From Treponema sp. (lineage in GTDB: Bacteria > Spirochaetota > Spirochaetia > Treponematales > Breznakiellaceae), in assembly GCA_009781475.1 (NCBI GenBank), contig WQYB01000021.1, forward strand, positions 1 through 34,751: a DNA stretch of 34,751 nt, in the 5' to 3' direction. This document shows, one piece after another, positions 16,649 to 24,860 of this stretch. Under the pieces are notes generated by a model that saw only the letters and a program-made list of their open reading frames with translations, ran no database searches and was not told the origin of the DNA. A program made the translations under genes and the position numbers. Numbering within the stretch: the first letter of the stretch is position 1; each line of letters begins with the position of its first letter.

Positions 16649-18055
16649 TTATTTTTCATTGCGGCGGATTTCTGTAATTCTCCAGTTTCCTTTTCTGTCA
16701 CGTTTTAATGTCATATCATCAGTACGGGTAATATGAAAATTTTCGTTATAAGGCCACAATAAATAATTTACCCTATAAACCATCATGTCAGAATCTTCAC
16801 TGCCTATTAAATGTTCAAGAACTACATCCGTTACGCCGAATACATTGGGAGCCGGAAGGTCGTTACCGTTGTCCTTCCATGAACCGGCAGGTATTAAATG
16901 TGTTTGTGACGGCTCGTATGCTTGTCTCATTTTAACCGTTGCCATTAAAGTTATGGCGGCATTCAGATCAGATTTATCCGCTCCGTTAATTATTGATTCC
17001 ATAAAAATATGATTTAAAGAACTAAATGCGCCGAAATATGCATGTATGACACTTGAAGACGGCATTCCTTCGGTTGTTGGACGCTGATTAATTCCTGCAA
17101 CCATACTGTATGTAATAATACCGGCAAATAATAAAATTGAAACTACAGCAATCACGGCGATTTTATTACGTACAAGGAAGCGCTTTGTTTTAACAGCTAA
17201 TTTTTGCTTAAATAAATAATTCTTTTTTTCTCTTTCAGCTTGTTTTTCTTTCGCTACAGAAAGCGGCTTATATAATGATGAAATGGAGTTCATCTTATTT
17301 TCTTTACTTATCAGTATTTTTATAAAATTGGTAAGTATTTCTACAGCGCTTATTGATTGTTTTTTATTTGCGACAGGCAGCAAGAGGGCGGATTGTATAA
17401 GCTCAGATAATTTTTCATCAAGAGCGGGAGCGGCAAGATTAACTTGTAAAAACACACCCTCTCTCATATCTTGATAAATTTCGGAAGTAGGATACGGATG
17501 AGAGCCTGTTAATATTGTGTACAGCATAACGCCTGCGCAAAATGCCGCCGCATCCAATCCGGTTAAATCAGGGCAGTTATTGCGATCTAATTCCGCTCCT
17601 TCAATAAAAAGGCAGCGGTTTGATAAATTCGGCGGAGAAAAAAAGACGCTGCCTTTTGGATGTTCTGTATTTTCGTTTTCTGTGCAAATAAAAGCTGCCC
17701 CTGGATTTTGAGCAGAGTGTTTTTCGCCAAGAAATAATTTTGCTCTGATCCATAGAACTACTGCTTGTAAAGCTGCTTGCGATGCGCTATTTTGTGTTAA
17801 AGAACATACATCTTCTATAAGAAGGTCTAATCTTTTTCCATTGTAAAGCGGACCCCAAACATGCATTATACTTTCTACATCGTTTACACCGGCAGGTTTC
17901 CAAATTTTATGCGATCCGTTTGGATATACAATATAGCCCTGTTCGATCAGGCTTTGAGACATTTTTGTCCTTGCAAATGATCTTGGGTCTAACCCGGTGT
18001 TAAAACTAACAACGGGTTTATTTTCTATACTGGATATCTGAATACGCCTTTGCAT
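16649..18055 (-). CDS. Membrane protein with degenerate protein-kinase-like domain
   Basis: 468 residues. The N-terminal half resembles a eukaryotic-type protein kinase lobe without its catalytic core. LDAAAFCAGVMLYTILTGSH (168-187) looks like kinase subdomain IX, but no HRD, DFG or clear VAIK motif is seen, so it is probably a pseudokinase. A basic segment and one membrane helix (about 297-319) follow, then an extracytoplasmic domain of about 145 residues ending in DRKGNWRITEIRR, which resembles NTF2-like folds. TAGGAA lies upstream of the ATG. It follows hflC after 18 nt and is probably co-transcribed with hflKC, suggesting a link to membrane quality control or envelope sensing. The exact function is unknown. 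Confidence 0.7.
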   Translation of the reverse strand: MQRRIQISSIENKPVVSFNTGLDPRSFARTKMSQSLIEQGYIVYPNGSHKIWKPAGVNDVESIMHVWGPLYNGKRLDLLIEDVCSLTQNSASQAALQAVVLWIRAKLFLGEKHSAQNPGAAFICTENENTEHPKGSVFFSPPNLSNRCLFIEGAELDRNNCPDLTGLDAAAFCAGVMLYTILTGSHPYPTSEIYQDMREGVFLQVNLAAPALDEKLSELIQSALLLPVANKKQSISAVEILTNFIKILISKENKMNSISSLYKPLSVAKEKQAEREKKNYLFKQKLAVKTKRFLVRNKIAVIAVVSILLFAGIITYSMVAGINQRPTTEGMPSSSVIHAYFGAFSSLNHIFMESIINGADKSDLNAAITLMATVKMRQAYEPSQTHLIPAGSWKDNGNDLPAPNVFGVTDVVLEHLIGSEDSDMMVYRVNYLLWPYNENFHITRTDDMTLKRDRKGNWRITEIRRNEK

Positions 18056-18073
18056 TAAAGTTCCTAAAAAAAG

Positions 18074-19072
18074 CTATCTGAGATTTGGATTATACAAATA
18101 ACGGAAATATTCCATGTCGGTAGTAAGTGTTTTGTCAAATCTTGGCATGGTTTGGCGGTATGATTCCATCCCTCTCCAGAATCTGTAAAAATCTCTTGTT
18201 GATTGGTTTCTGTCATAAGCATTTGCATAAATTCTTGCAGCTTCTGCATCGGCGATACCCATAATTGTCTGAGCCTGATTATAAGCGCCTGATTCAATTT
18301 CCATTAATTCGCTTTCCATTCTTCCAATCCATTCTGCCTTGCGTCCTTCGCCTACAGAACGGTAATACATCGCTATCTGGTTACGTTCTCTTTTCATACG
18401 TTCGTAAACGCTTGGAGTAAGTTCATCGGAATATCTTATCTGACGTGTAACAACATCGATTAATTCTATTCCATATTCGGGAACCATACGCCTTGAGCGT
18501 GCAAGTATTTCTTCGGCAAGCTGCCTTCTTCCTCTTGCAATTGGTTCGATATTTGACTCCTGTGTCGGAGCGGCTAAAATTTCTTCATCAATTCCTTCAT
18601 CAAGGTTTAAAATATCAGTATCTGATGATCGATCCAAAATTATATTGGAATTTCGCACTGATTCACGCAGAGGGTTTTCGGCAATTACAGTACGAACTTC
18701 CGAATCGATAATTTCTGCAAGTTTTAAAAGAGCTCCGTCTGCACCTCCCTGTATGGATTCATAAAATTTCTTTGGATCAGAAATACGCCAGCGAGCGACT
18801 ATATCAACAAAAATAAACTGTCTTTCCGCAGTCGGTACTATTCTGGGTTCGCCGTTCCATGACATTATCTTTTTTGGATATCGGACTACTTCGTCGATAA
18901 ATGGAATTTTAACATGCAAACCTGCGTTAGTTATAACTCTGTCTTCGGATATTTGCCCCAATCGTACAATAACTGCCTGCTCTCCTTCGTTTATTACATA
19001 TAAGGGACCTGCAATTAAAATGCCGAGAATTATTACAAAAATTACAATAATTGTTGTTATCAGTTTTTTCAT
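18074..19072 (-). CDS. hflC: HflC, SPFH-family membrane protease regulator
   Basis: 332 residues. With HflK it forms a membrane complex that in E. coli surrounds and modulates the FtsH protease. One N-terminal membrane helix (about 5-27) is followed by the band-7/SPFH domain, starting VINEGEQAVIVRLGQI and including GLHVKIPFIDEV. The helical region has the Ala/Glu-rich repeats typical of the family. An acidic insertion (around LNLDEGIDEEIL) lies in the middle. It starts at ATG 19072 one base into the hflK stop (TAATG), so the two are coupled. ftsH is not in the window. Confidence 0.93.
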   Translation of the reverse strand: MKKLITTIIVIFVIILGILIAGPLYVINEGEQAVIVRLGQISEDRVITNAGLHVKIPFIDEVVRYPKKIMSWNGEPRIVPTAERQFIFVDIVARWRISDPKKFYESIQGGADGALLKLAEIIDSEVRTVIAENPLRESVRNSNIILDRSSDTDILNLDEGIDEEILAAPTQESNIEPIARGRRQLAEEILARSRRMVPEYGIELIDVVTRQIRYSDELTPSVYERMKRERNQIAMYYRSVGEGRKAEWIGRMESELMEIESGAYNQAQTIMGIADAEAARIYANAYDRNQSTRDFYRFWRGMESYRQTMPRFDKTLTTDMEYFRYLYNPNLR

Positions 19073-20019
19073 TATCTGCCTCCCAGGTTCATCAAAGGAA
19101 TAAAATTGGTAAGGTTACGATCGATGATTGTTATGCCTTCTTCATTTTTGAATATTTCTTCCATCATTTCATAATATAAACGCTGTCTTGTAACATCTTG
19201 AGAACGTATGAATTCTTCATATACAGAAACAAAACGGGCTACATCGCCGTTGGCTCTGTTTACACGTTCGGCGCGATAACCATGAGCCTGCCGTATAACC
19301 CTTTCAGCTTCGCCTTTTGCTCTTGGAATTCGTTCGTTGTAAAGTTCTTGTCCTTCGTTTATTAACCTTTCAAGGTCTTGCATTGCCTTGTTTACATCTT
19401 CAAATGCTTCCTGTACGCCTTTTGGAGGAGTAACGTTCTGCAATTTTACCGCTATTACATAGATACCCAAATTGTAACTGCTGTATGTTTCGTTCATTAA
19501 AACCTGACCTGCAACTTCAATGGCGCTGCGTTCAACACCCATAACATCCATGATCGCGCGATCACCTACAAGCATATTAATAACTGATCTTGATACATCA
19601 CGAATTGTTTCGGTGCGGTCATACACATTAAAAACCCATGCTGTCGGATCACTTATACGGTATTGAATAATCCATTCAACATCGACGATATTTAAATCAC
19701 CTGTAAGCATAACGGATTCATCAGGGCGGCTTGAATATGTCGGATTAATTCCGCCTCTCAATGTGCGGTAGCCGAATTCCTGGGTTATTACGTTTTGTAC
19801 GTTAACGATATAACTGCGGTCAATTCCAAAAGGCAGTTTAAAATGAAGCCCGGGATCTCTTACATTAAGAAATTTGCCAAAGCGGGTAATTACCGCTTTT
19901 GATGTTTGATCTACGATAAAAACACTGGTAGCCAGCAGGATTATTACTAATATTCCCACAACAACCAAAATAATTAAATTCGGGCTTAATTTGCCCATCT
20001 CTTGTGGAGTGAATTTCAC
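19072..20019 (-). CDS. hflK: HflK, SPFH-family membrane protease regulator
   Basis: 315 residues from the GTG at 20019. That start is chosen because GGAGG sits 7 nt upstream; a longer frame from 20049 would run through the Shine-Dalgarno. A short cytoplasmic N-terminus is followed by one membrane helix (about 12-37), then the SPFH domain with KAVITRFGKF and GLHFKLPFGID. The C-terminal half contains the conserved NVTPPKGVQEAFEDVNKA. It is the first gene of an hflK-hflC-pseudokinase operon and diverges from pfkA across a 74-bp gap. Confidence 0.93.
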   Translation of the reverse strand: MKFTPQEMGKLSPNLIILVVVGILVIILLATSVFIVDQTSKAVITRFGKFLNVRDPGLHFKLPFGIDRSYIVNVQNVITQEFGYRTLRGGINPTYSSRPDESVMLTGDLNIVDVEWIIQYRISDPTAWVFNVYDRTETIRDVSRSVINMLVGDRAIMDVMGVERSAIEVAGQVLMNETYSSYNLGIYVIAVKLQNVTPPKGVQEAFEDVNKAMQDLERLINEGQELYNERIPRAKGEAERVIRQAHGYRAERVNRANGDVARFVSVYEEFIRSQDVTRQRLYYEMMEEIFKNEEGITIIDRNLTNFIPLMNLGGR

Positions 20020-20093
20020 GATTTTGCCTCCGTAAAATGAGTATAGCACATAGTTGAATATAGAGTATACTATAATATAAAGGAGATTTTACC
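20020..20093. promoter_or_regulatory. Divergent promoter region of hflK and pfkA
   Basis: The 74-bp gap holds TATACT on the minus strand (20045-20040) facing hflK, and overlapping TATACT/TATAAT (20066-20076) facing pfkA. Neither has a good -35 box at the right distance, so promoter positions are tentative. pfkA has a clear AAGGAG (20080-20085). Confidence 0.35.
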
Positions 20094-21428
20094 ATGCAGG
20101 AAAATTATGATTTTACTATTGAGGAATTAGGTAATGCAACTGTTAAGTCCCCGATAGAAATGTCTAAAACACATGGAGACAAGATTGCTAACTTTGTTAC
20201 CAATGACAGATTTGTCCGTTTGAGTTCTTTTATTATTCCAGGTCCGCAGCCGTCTGTTGACAAGAATCAGGTTTTAGAGCGTTCAGGTCCAAGAGAAAAT
20301 ATTTATTTTACGCCGGCTCATGTACATGCCGGTATTGTTACCTGCGGCGGTTTATGCCCGGGAATTAATGATGTTATAAGAGCGATTGTACGCTGCCTTT
20401 GGACACGTTACGGTGTTACAAGGATTTCCGGCATCCGTTACGGCTATAGAGGTTTTTTACCGGAATCCGGATTCAGTATTAAAACTCTTGATCCTGATAT
20501 TGTTGATGATATTCATAAACTGGGCGGCACATTTTTAGGCAGTGCGCGCGGCGGCGGTAAAGAAGTTGTAAAAATTGTTGATGCGATGCAAAAACTTAAT
20601 TTGAATATGCTTTTTACAATCGGCGGAGACGGTACGCAGCGGGGCATGCTGGATATTTCCGAAGAAATCGATAAAAGGAATTTAAAAATAGCCATGGTTG
20701 GAATTCCAAAAACTGTAGATAATGATTTTGCTTTACTGGATCGTTCCTTTGGTTTTAACACTGCAGTTGCAAAAGCGGTTGAAGTAGTATCTGCAGCTCA
20801 CATGGAAGCATCTTCTGCAATTAACGGTATAGGTCTTGTAAAAGTTATGGGACGTGATTCCGGTTTTATAGCAGCGCATACAGCTCTTGCAAGCCATGAA
20901 GTAAACTTTGTATTGATTCCAGAAGTTCCGTTTAATTTGGAAGGCAGTAACGGTTTTCTGCATCACTTGGAAGAACGGATTAAAAAACGAAAACATGCTG
21001 TTATTGTAGTTGCAGAAGGAGCCATGCAGGATTTTCTTATGAAAGAAAAGAAATTTGATGCAGGCGGCAATGCTGTAATGGAAGATGTTGGAATTTATAT
21101 CCGCGGCAGGATTCTTGATTACTTTAAAGAAAAAAATATCGAGATAAATTTAAAATATATCGATCCAAGTTATGCGATACGTTCTGCTCCCGCAAACCCC
21201 GAAGATTCAATCTACTGTGAACGGCTTGGAAATGCAGCAGCTCATGCAGCAATGGCAGGAAAGACAAAAATTATTATCGGGCTTGTAAATAACAGATTTG
21301 TTCATTTACCGATAAAGATGGTTATTACGCATCGTAATAAGGTTAATCCTGAAAGCAGCTTGTGGCGTGATACTTTGGATGCAACTCATCAGCCGCCGTT
21401 AATGGTTAATTCATTCAGCGGATTTTGA
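20094..21428 (+). CDS. pfkA: 6-phosphofructokinase, plant/trypanosome-like
   Basis: 444 residues, phosphorylating fructose 6-phosphate in glycolysis. Core motifs are GGDGT (177-181), PKTVDND (205-211) and MGRDSG (252-257), with an extended N-terminus before [10 protein letters not shown]. The second Gly of GGDG (Gly180) is the ATP-type residue where PPi enzymes have Asp, whereas Lys206 is the PPi-type residue where E. coli PfkA has Gly. The combination GGDGTQRG with PKT(V/I)DND is that of plant and trypanosomatid PFKs, which use ATP. ATP use is therefore the better guess, despite the general relation to PPi-dependent enzymes. AAGGAG precedes the ATG by 8 nt. It converges with the rRNA methyltransferase gene 16 nt downstream. 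Confidence 0.9.
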   Translation: MQENYDFTIEELGNATVKSPIEMSKTHGDKIANFVTNDRFVRLSSFIIPGPQPSVDKNQVLERSGPRENIYFTPAHVHAGIVTCGGLCPGINDVIRAIVRCLWTRYGVTRISGIRYGYRGFLPESGFSIKTLDPDIVDDIHKLGGTFLGSARGGGKEVVKIVDAMQKLNLNMLFTIGGDGTQRGMLDISEEIDKRNLKIAMVGIPKTVDNDFALLDRSFGFNTAVAKAVEVVSAAHMEASSAINGIGLVKVMGRDSGFIAAHTALASHEVNFVLIPEVPFNLEGSNGFLHHLEERIKKRKHAVIVVAEGAMQDFLMKEKKFDAGGNAVMEDVGIYIRGRILDYFKEKNIEINLKYIDPSYAIRSAPANPEDSIYCERLGNAAAHAAMAGKTKIIIGLVNNRFVHLPIKMVITHRNKVNPESSLWRDTLDATHQPPLMVNSFSGF

Positions 21429-21444
21429 TTTTTACAGCTGCTTA

Positions 21445-22272
21445 TTATAATTCATAAATGGCATGTAAAAATAATGCTGCTGCCTGTGATACATTTAAAC
21501 TTTCAATATTGCCTGTTCCGGGAATGCGAAGCAGGCAGGAGCATTGATCTTTTATATTTTTAGGAAGCCCTGTTTCTTCGTTTCCAAGCAAAAGTGCAAT
21601 TCCGGGGCGGCATCCTACCCTTTCTGTTTTAATTTTTGTGTTTTTTACTATTTCGTTTAAATCTTTAATGCGCATTCTGGCTCTTGTATCCGTACCGATT
21701 GTTACAATTTTTTTTGACGCATCTTTTAAAAAAGCTGCTGTGTTTGAAACTCTGCGTACTGTTAGATGCTCGAACGCTCCTTCTGCGACACGGTAGGCGC
21801 TTGTTGTAAGCTGAGTTGTTTGCTGCGCTTGCTGCGCCTGCTCGTCTGTATTGCCGCTGGGCATCGAATCTTTTTCATTTAAAATGATATATGTAACATC
21901 AAAAAACGCGGCGGCTCTTGCGATTGCGCCTAAATTGTGATCATTGCCTACAGAATGCAGAATAACACCTGTTTTTCCTTCGTTTGCCCAAAGTTCAAGG
22001 TCTTCAAGACTTAGAGGTTCAATTACAGGTTCTTCGATCATTGCGACAACACCCTGGTGGTGGACACTTTTACAGATACGCTCAAGTTCTTCATCTTCGC
22101 AGATTTTATACGGACGTTTGCGTTCGGCAAGCTGTTTACAGATACCTGTAAACGATTGTAAGCGATCTTCACGTAAAAAGAGGCGGTTTATTTTTTGCGG
22201 GTTAAACTCGCCTGCCGCAAGAACGGCATTCATGCCGCACACTGCAAGTTCATCAGTTAATTTATTTCGCAT
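21445..22272 (-). CDS. SpoU/TrmH-family RNA 2'-O-methyltransferase
   Basis: 275 residues of the SPOUT knot fold, predicted to 2'-O-methylate rRNA or tRNA using SAM. An N-terminal L30e-like substrate-binding region ends near residue 80. The three SpoU motifs follow: NDHNLGAIARAAAFF (110-124), LLLGNEETGLP (227-237) and IPGTGNIESLNVSQAAALFL (250-269). A Gln-rich low-complexity insert (about 143-157, EQAQQAQQTTQ) sits in a loop of the catalytic domain. No good Shine-Dalgarno is visible before ATG 22272. The target nucleotide cannot be told; the domain layout resembles E. coli YfiF/TrmG-like and RlmB-like enzymes. Confidence 0.87.
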   Translation of the reverse strand: MRNKLTDELAVCGMNAVLAAGEFNPQKINRLFLREDRLQSFTGICKQLAERKRPYKICEDEELERICKSVHHQGVVAMIEEPVIEPLSLEDLELWANEGKTGVILHSVGNDHNLGAIARAAAFFDVTYIILNEKDSMPSGNTDEQAQQAQQTTQLTTSAYRVAEGAFEHLTVRRVSNTAAFLKDASKKIVTIGTDTRARMRIKDLNEIVKNTKIKTERVGCRPGIALLLGNEETGLPKNIKDQCSCLLRIPGTGNIESLNVSQAAALFLHAIYEL

Positions 22273-22642
22273 TGTTTATTCTGTTTTAAGAGTAGCAATG
22301 ATAGCAATTTATTTCAAGGAAATTAATGTAAATTACTTTTGTTTACTCTTTTTATCTTATTGACCCTTTCAAATTATACCGATGTCAGACACCTTATACA
22401 CAAGTTATCCACATGGTAAAAAAACGAATCTTTTATATTTCCATAATCAGCATTAATAATTCCAATAATCAAAACATGTAACTCCTTATACAGCAAGGAA
22501 TTAGCTTAACTTGTTATTTGAAATTCATGTTCGTGTTATTTAATTGTATAAAAATTAATACAGTCAAATGTTTATACAGACAATATACACAAGTTATCCA
22601 CATTCCAAGACCTGTATACGCAGTAAATCGGCTCTTAAAGTA
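22273..22642. other. 370-bp AT-rich intergenic region with DnaA-box cluster
   Basis: No gene was found here. Two consensus pairs are present. TTATACACA (22394-22402) and TTATCCACA (22405-22413) lie 2 nt apart. ATATACACA (22583-22591) and TTATCCACA (22594-22602) lie 2 nt apart. Two near-matches, TTATACAGC (22486-22494) and TTATACAGA (22572-22580), lie between them. All are in the same orientation. The 20-mer TATACACAAGTTATCCACAT occurs at 22395 and again at 22584. The DNA between is very AT-rich. This is the layout of a replication origin or a DnaA-binding/titration locus. No dnaA or dnaN gene is adjacent. Confidence 0.65.
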
Positions 22643-23194
22643 CTATCCCAGTAAAACCTGACCGGTTTCATCAATTGCAAGAATACTTTTGCATTCCGAA
22701 CACCGGAAACGCCCGGGTTTTACCGCTTTTAACTTTTTGTAACAGATAGGGCAGGAAACAACCTTTGGAAAAACCGAGGGTTTTTCTTTGGTGTGATCCG
22801 TATTAAAAAAATGTATCGAATCATCAAGACTATCCCTAATATTAAAAAATTGGGAAAAACCCAGAAGCTGGAAAACTTCGTATACTTTAGGCTGAATGTC
22901 CAATAGTACCAAATCCCCGCCTTGAGGTTTTACTGATTTTAAAAATGTTGTAAAAGAGCCAATCCCTGTAGATGATACATAATTTAAACTTCCGCATTGA
23001 AATATTAATCTTACAAAACCGCTTTCTATAGCTTTTTGAACACGTTTTTGAAAGAAATTGGAGTTATAAGTGTCGATGTAGCCTGTCAAGGTCAACATAA
23101 GACATCTTGGTGCATCATCAACTTTGTCGAGTTTTATTTTGAGACTGTCATCCTTCTCATCATCAAACCCTGGAACGATATCATTGTTAGCCAT
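22643..23194 (-). CDS. STAS-domain protein with C-terminal zinc ribbon
   Basis: 183 residues. An STAS domain (about 28-130) resembles anti-sigma-factor antagonists. CGSLNYVSSTGIGSF carries the serine/threonine region (74-76) that is phosphorylated in SpoIIAA-like proteins. A linker leads to a C-terminal zinc ribbon with C148, C151, C165 and C168 (CPIC and CSEC). It probably takes part in a partner-switching signalling pathway by binding an anti-sigma or kinase partner; the ribbon could bind protein or nucleic acid. No partner kinase or phosphatase is in the window. AAGGAAG lies upstream of the ATG. Confidence 0.82.
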   Translation of the reverse strand: MANNDIVPGFDDEKDDSLKIKLDKVDDAPRCLMLTLTGYIDTYNSNFFQKRVQKAIESGFVRLIFQCGSLNYVSSTGIGSFTTFLKSVKPQGGDLVLLDIQPKVYEVFQLLGFSQFFNIRDSLDDSIHFFNTDHTKEKPSVFPKVVSCPICYKKLKAVKPGRFRCSECKSILAIDETGQVLLG

Positions 23195-23213
23195 GTCACT
23201 TCCTTAATTAATA

Positions 23214-23227
23214 TACCCAAATGGGTA
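23214..23227. promoter_or_regulatory. Inverted repeat TACCCA-AA-TGGGTA upstream of the STAS gene
   Basis: TACCCA (23214-23219) and TGGGTA (23222-23227) flank AA, about 20 nt before the STAS gene start. It is suited to a dimeric regulator, or it is a small hairpin in the leader. No regulator is identified. Confidence 0.35.
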
Positions 23228-23294
23228 ACCCGAATTCATCCCCTGCGACGAGCAAAGAGGATTATCCGTTTGATCATACAAATTTTATTAAAAA

Positions 23295-23325
23295 TTGTCA
23301 ACCAACCTATAAAAAATGATATAAT
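23295..23325 (+). promoter_or_regulatory. Predicted leaderless promoter of trmJ
   Basis: -35 TTGTCA (23295-23300), 19-nt spacer, perfect -10 TATAAT (23320-23325), then 5 nt to the ATG at 23331. No Shine-Dalgarno is present in this space. Confidence 0.55.
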
Positions 23326-23330
23326 TCGAC

Positions 23331-24065
23331 ATGTTATTACAAGATATTAAAATAGTACTCAGCCGCGTATCTGAGCCTGGAAACGTCGGCGCTGTCTGCA
23401 GGGCAATGAAAAACATGGGTCTTTTCGAGCTTCGAATAGCGGCAATAGCAGAACCCCTTGATACAGATATAATATATGAAAGAGCCGTTAATGCCAGGGA
23501 TATATGGGATAATACCCGTATTTTTAATACCCTCGCCGAAGCGACAGCAGATTGTTCTATTATAGTAGGAACTACACGCAGACGCGGTCAAAAGCGCAAT
23601 ATTTCCATGCCCCCCGGAAAACTTGCTTGTTTTCTTAAGGAACGCAAAGCAGGAAAAGCCGGCTGCACAGCTGCAGCTATTGTTTTTGGCAATGAAAGGA
23701 CAGGTCTGGATGAAAATGAACTAAAATTGTGTAATTTTGCCTCTCATATCCCTGTTTGTGAGGCACAGCCTTCTTTGAACCTTTCACATGCCGTGCAAAT
23801 TTACGCCTACGAATTATTTTTGGCAATGGAAAAGCAGCAATCTGTCAAAGGTGAATGGACAGCAATGAACCAGGCTGATATATCGGCTCTTGTAGGGACA
23901 ATTACAGATACCCTGGAAAGTGTAGGGTTCTACAAAAACCCAAATAAGCAGGAACAGGCTCGATTTTTACGCAATATAATCTCTAGAGCCGCTCTTACAA
24001 ACAGTGAAGGCGAGTATTTTAAGGAAATAATAAATAAAGCAGTGCAGCTTGGCGGCAAAACCTGA
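23331..24065 (+). CDS. trmJ: TrmJ-like tRNA/rRNA 2'-O-methyltransferase
   Basis: 244 residues of the SpoU/SPOUT class. Motif I is EPGNVGAVCRAMKNMG (15-30), motif II is IVFGNERTGL (117-126), and motif III is IPVCEAQPSLNLSHAVQIYAYE (begins at 140). A C-terminal helical extension with GFYKNPNKQEQARFLRNI is typical of TrmJ, which methylates position 32 of tRNAs. The start at ATG 23331 lacks a Shine-Dalgarno and sits 5 nt after a perfect TATAAT, so the mRNA is probably leaderless. The next gene has its own promoter overlapping this gene's stop codon. Confidence 0.87.
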   Translation: MLLQDIKIVLSRVSEPGNVGAVCRAMKNMGLFELRIAAIAEPLDTDIIYERAVNARDIWDNTRIFNTLAEATADCSIIVGTTRRRGQKRNISMPPGKLACFLKERKAGKAGCTAAAIVFGNERTGLDENELKLCNFASHIPVCEAQPSLNLSHAVQIYAYELFLAMEKQQSVKGEWTAMNQADISALVGTITDTLESVGFYKNPNKQEQARFLRNIISRAALTNSEGEYFKEIINKAVQLGGKT

Positions 24066-24090
24066 CATCCATAATAATTTATGTTATTAT
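24062..24090 (+). promoter_or_regulatory. Predicted promoter of the 24115 lipoprotein gene
   Basis: -35 CTGACA (24062-24067), 17-nt spacer, -10 TATTAT (24085-24090), followed by Shine-Dalgarno GAGGAG (24103-24108). The -35 box overlaps the trmJ stop codon. Confidence 0.5.
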
Positions 24091-24114
24091 TATTAATAAT
24101 CTGAGGAGAAAATT

Positions 24115-24816
24115 ATGAAGATTAAAACAAACATTTACGGTTTTGTATTAACAACACTTTTTGCGGTATTATTAGTCACGTTTTACGCCTGTTCATCAGG
24201 TCCAAAAGCAAAAGTCGTCGAGCTGGAAAACAAGGGAACAGGTATGAGTGTTTCTACTCCTGACTGGATTAGAGTATACACAGCACACGGTATAACCAGA
24301 TTGCAATCGCAGTCCGAATTCCGGGACAGATATTGTGTCGTCGGAGAAGAAACAGGTATAAACAGGCAGTTTGTAGTTGCGTGGGCAGACAACTTCAGCG
24401 CCCAGCAGCGAATCGGCGCTATGCTGCGTACAACCATATCTTCAAATTATCAGGCAAAAGTACAAGCAGCTTCCCGTACATCGGGTTTAGGAAGCCCTAC
24501 ACAAGGAACAAGTACATACCAGCAGGAAATTGATAATATTTTAAACAGTGTTATAAATGTCAGTTATTCCGGCGCTCAGCGTGAGTCGGACTGGTGGACA
24601 CTTCGCCGCCGTTATGACCCTGATCAAAAAGATGTTTACACCGATTCATATACAGCGTATGTACTTTACACAATTCCAAGATCGCAGTTAAACCAGCAAG
24701 TAGCTCACGCTCTTGAAACATCTGTAAGCAGAGATTCAGCGTTATACGACATTACAATTGAAATGGCACGCCAAATACTGCGCGAAGGTATACCTAATTG
24801 GGGAGAAGGGGAATAG
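24115..24816 (+). CDS. Lipoprotein, LPP20-like pattern
   Basis: 233 residues with an N-terminal hydrophobic segment ending TFYACSS, so lipidation at Cys26 is predicted. The mature protein begins with a charged stretch, then TPDWIRVY, and later has a Gln/Ser/Thr-rich middle and WWTLRRRYDPDQKDVYTDSY. This layout recalls LPP20-type lipoproteins, but the match is from memory and weak. The ATG has GAGGAG 6 nt upstream. The gene is flanked by its own promoter and a strong hairpin, so it is probably monocistronic. Function is unknown; an envelope structural role is likely. Confidence 0.72.
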   Translation: MKIKTNIYGFVLTTLFAVLLVTFYACSSGPKAKVVELENKGTGMSVSTPDWIRVYTAHGITRLQSQSEFRDRYCVVGEETGINRQFVVAWADNFSAQQRIGAMLRTTISSNYQAKVQAASRTSGLGSPTQGTSTYQQEIDNILNSVINVSYSGAQRESDWWTLRRRYDPDQKDVYTDSYTAYVLYTIPRSQLNQQVAHALETSVSRDSALYDITIEMARQILREGIPNWGEGE

Positions 24817-24820
24817 ATAT

Positions 24821-24854
24821 TAATCTCTAAAAACTTTTTAGTTTTTAGAGATTA
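24821..24854. terminator. Hairpin between convergent genes (TCTCTAAAAA family)
   Basis: TAATCTCTAAAAAC (24821-24834) and GTTTTTAGAGATTA (24841-24854) form a perfect 14-bp stem with a 6-nt loop between the convergent 24115 and 24861 genes. The stem is AT-rich and lacks a long T-tract. A related 15-bp stem recurs at 27455-27489, so this is also a repeat-family member. Confidence 0.6.
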
Positions 24855-24860
24855 CTTTAA

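Noticed and set aside
20020-20049. Longer hflK start at 20049
   Set aside because: It runs through the GGAGG ribosome-binding site that correctly precedes GTG 20019.
7400-22393. Shared GTGTCAGGCAC / ATGTCAGACACC motif near 7400 and 22383
   Set aside because: Only two short, imperfect matches; too little to call a repeat family.
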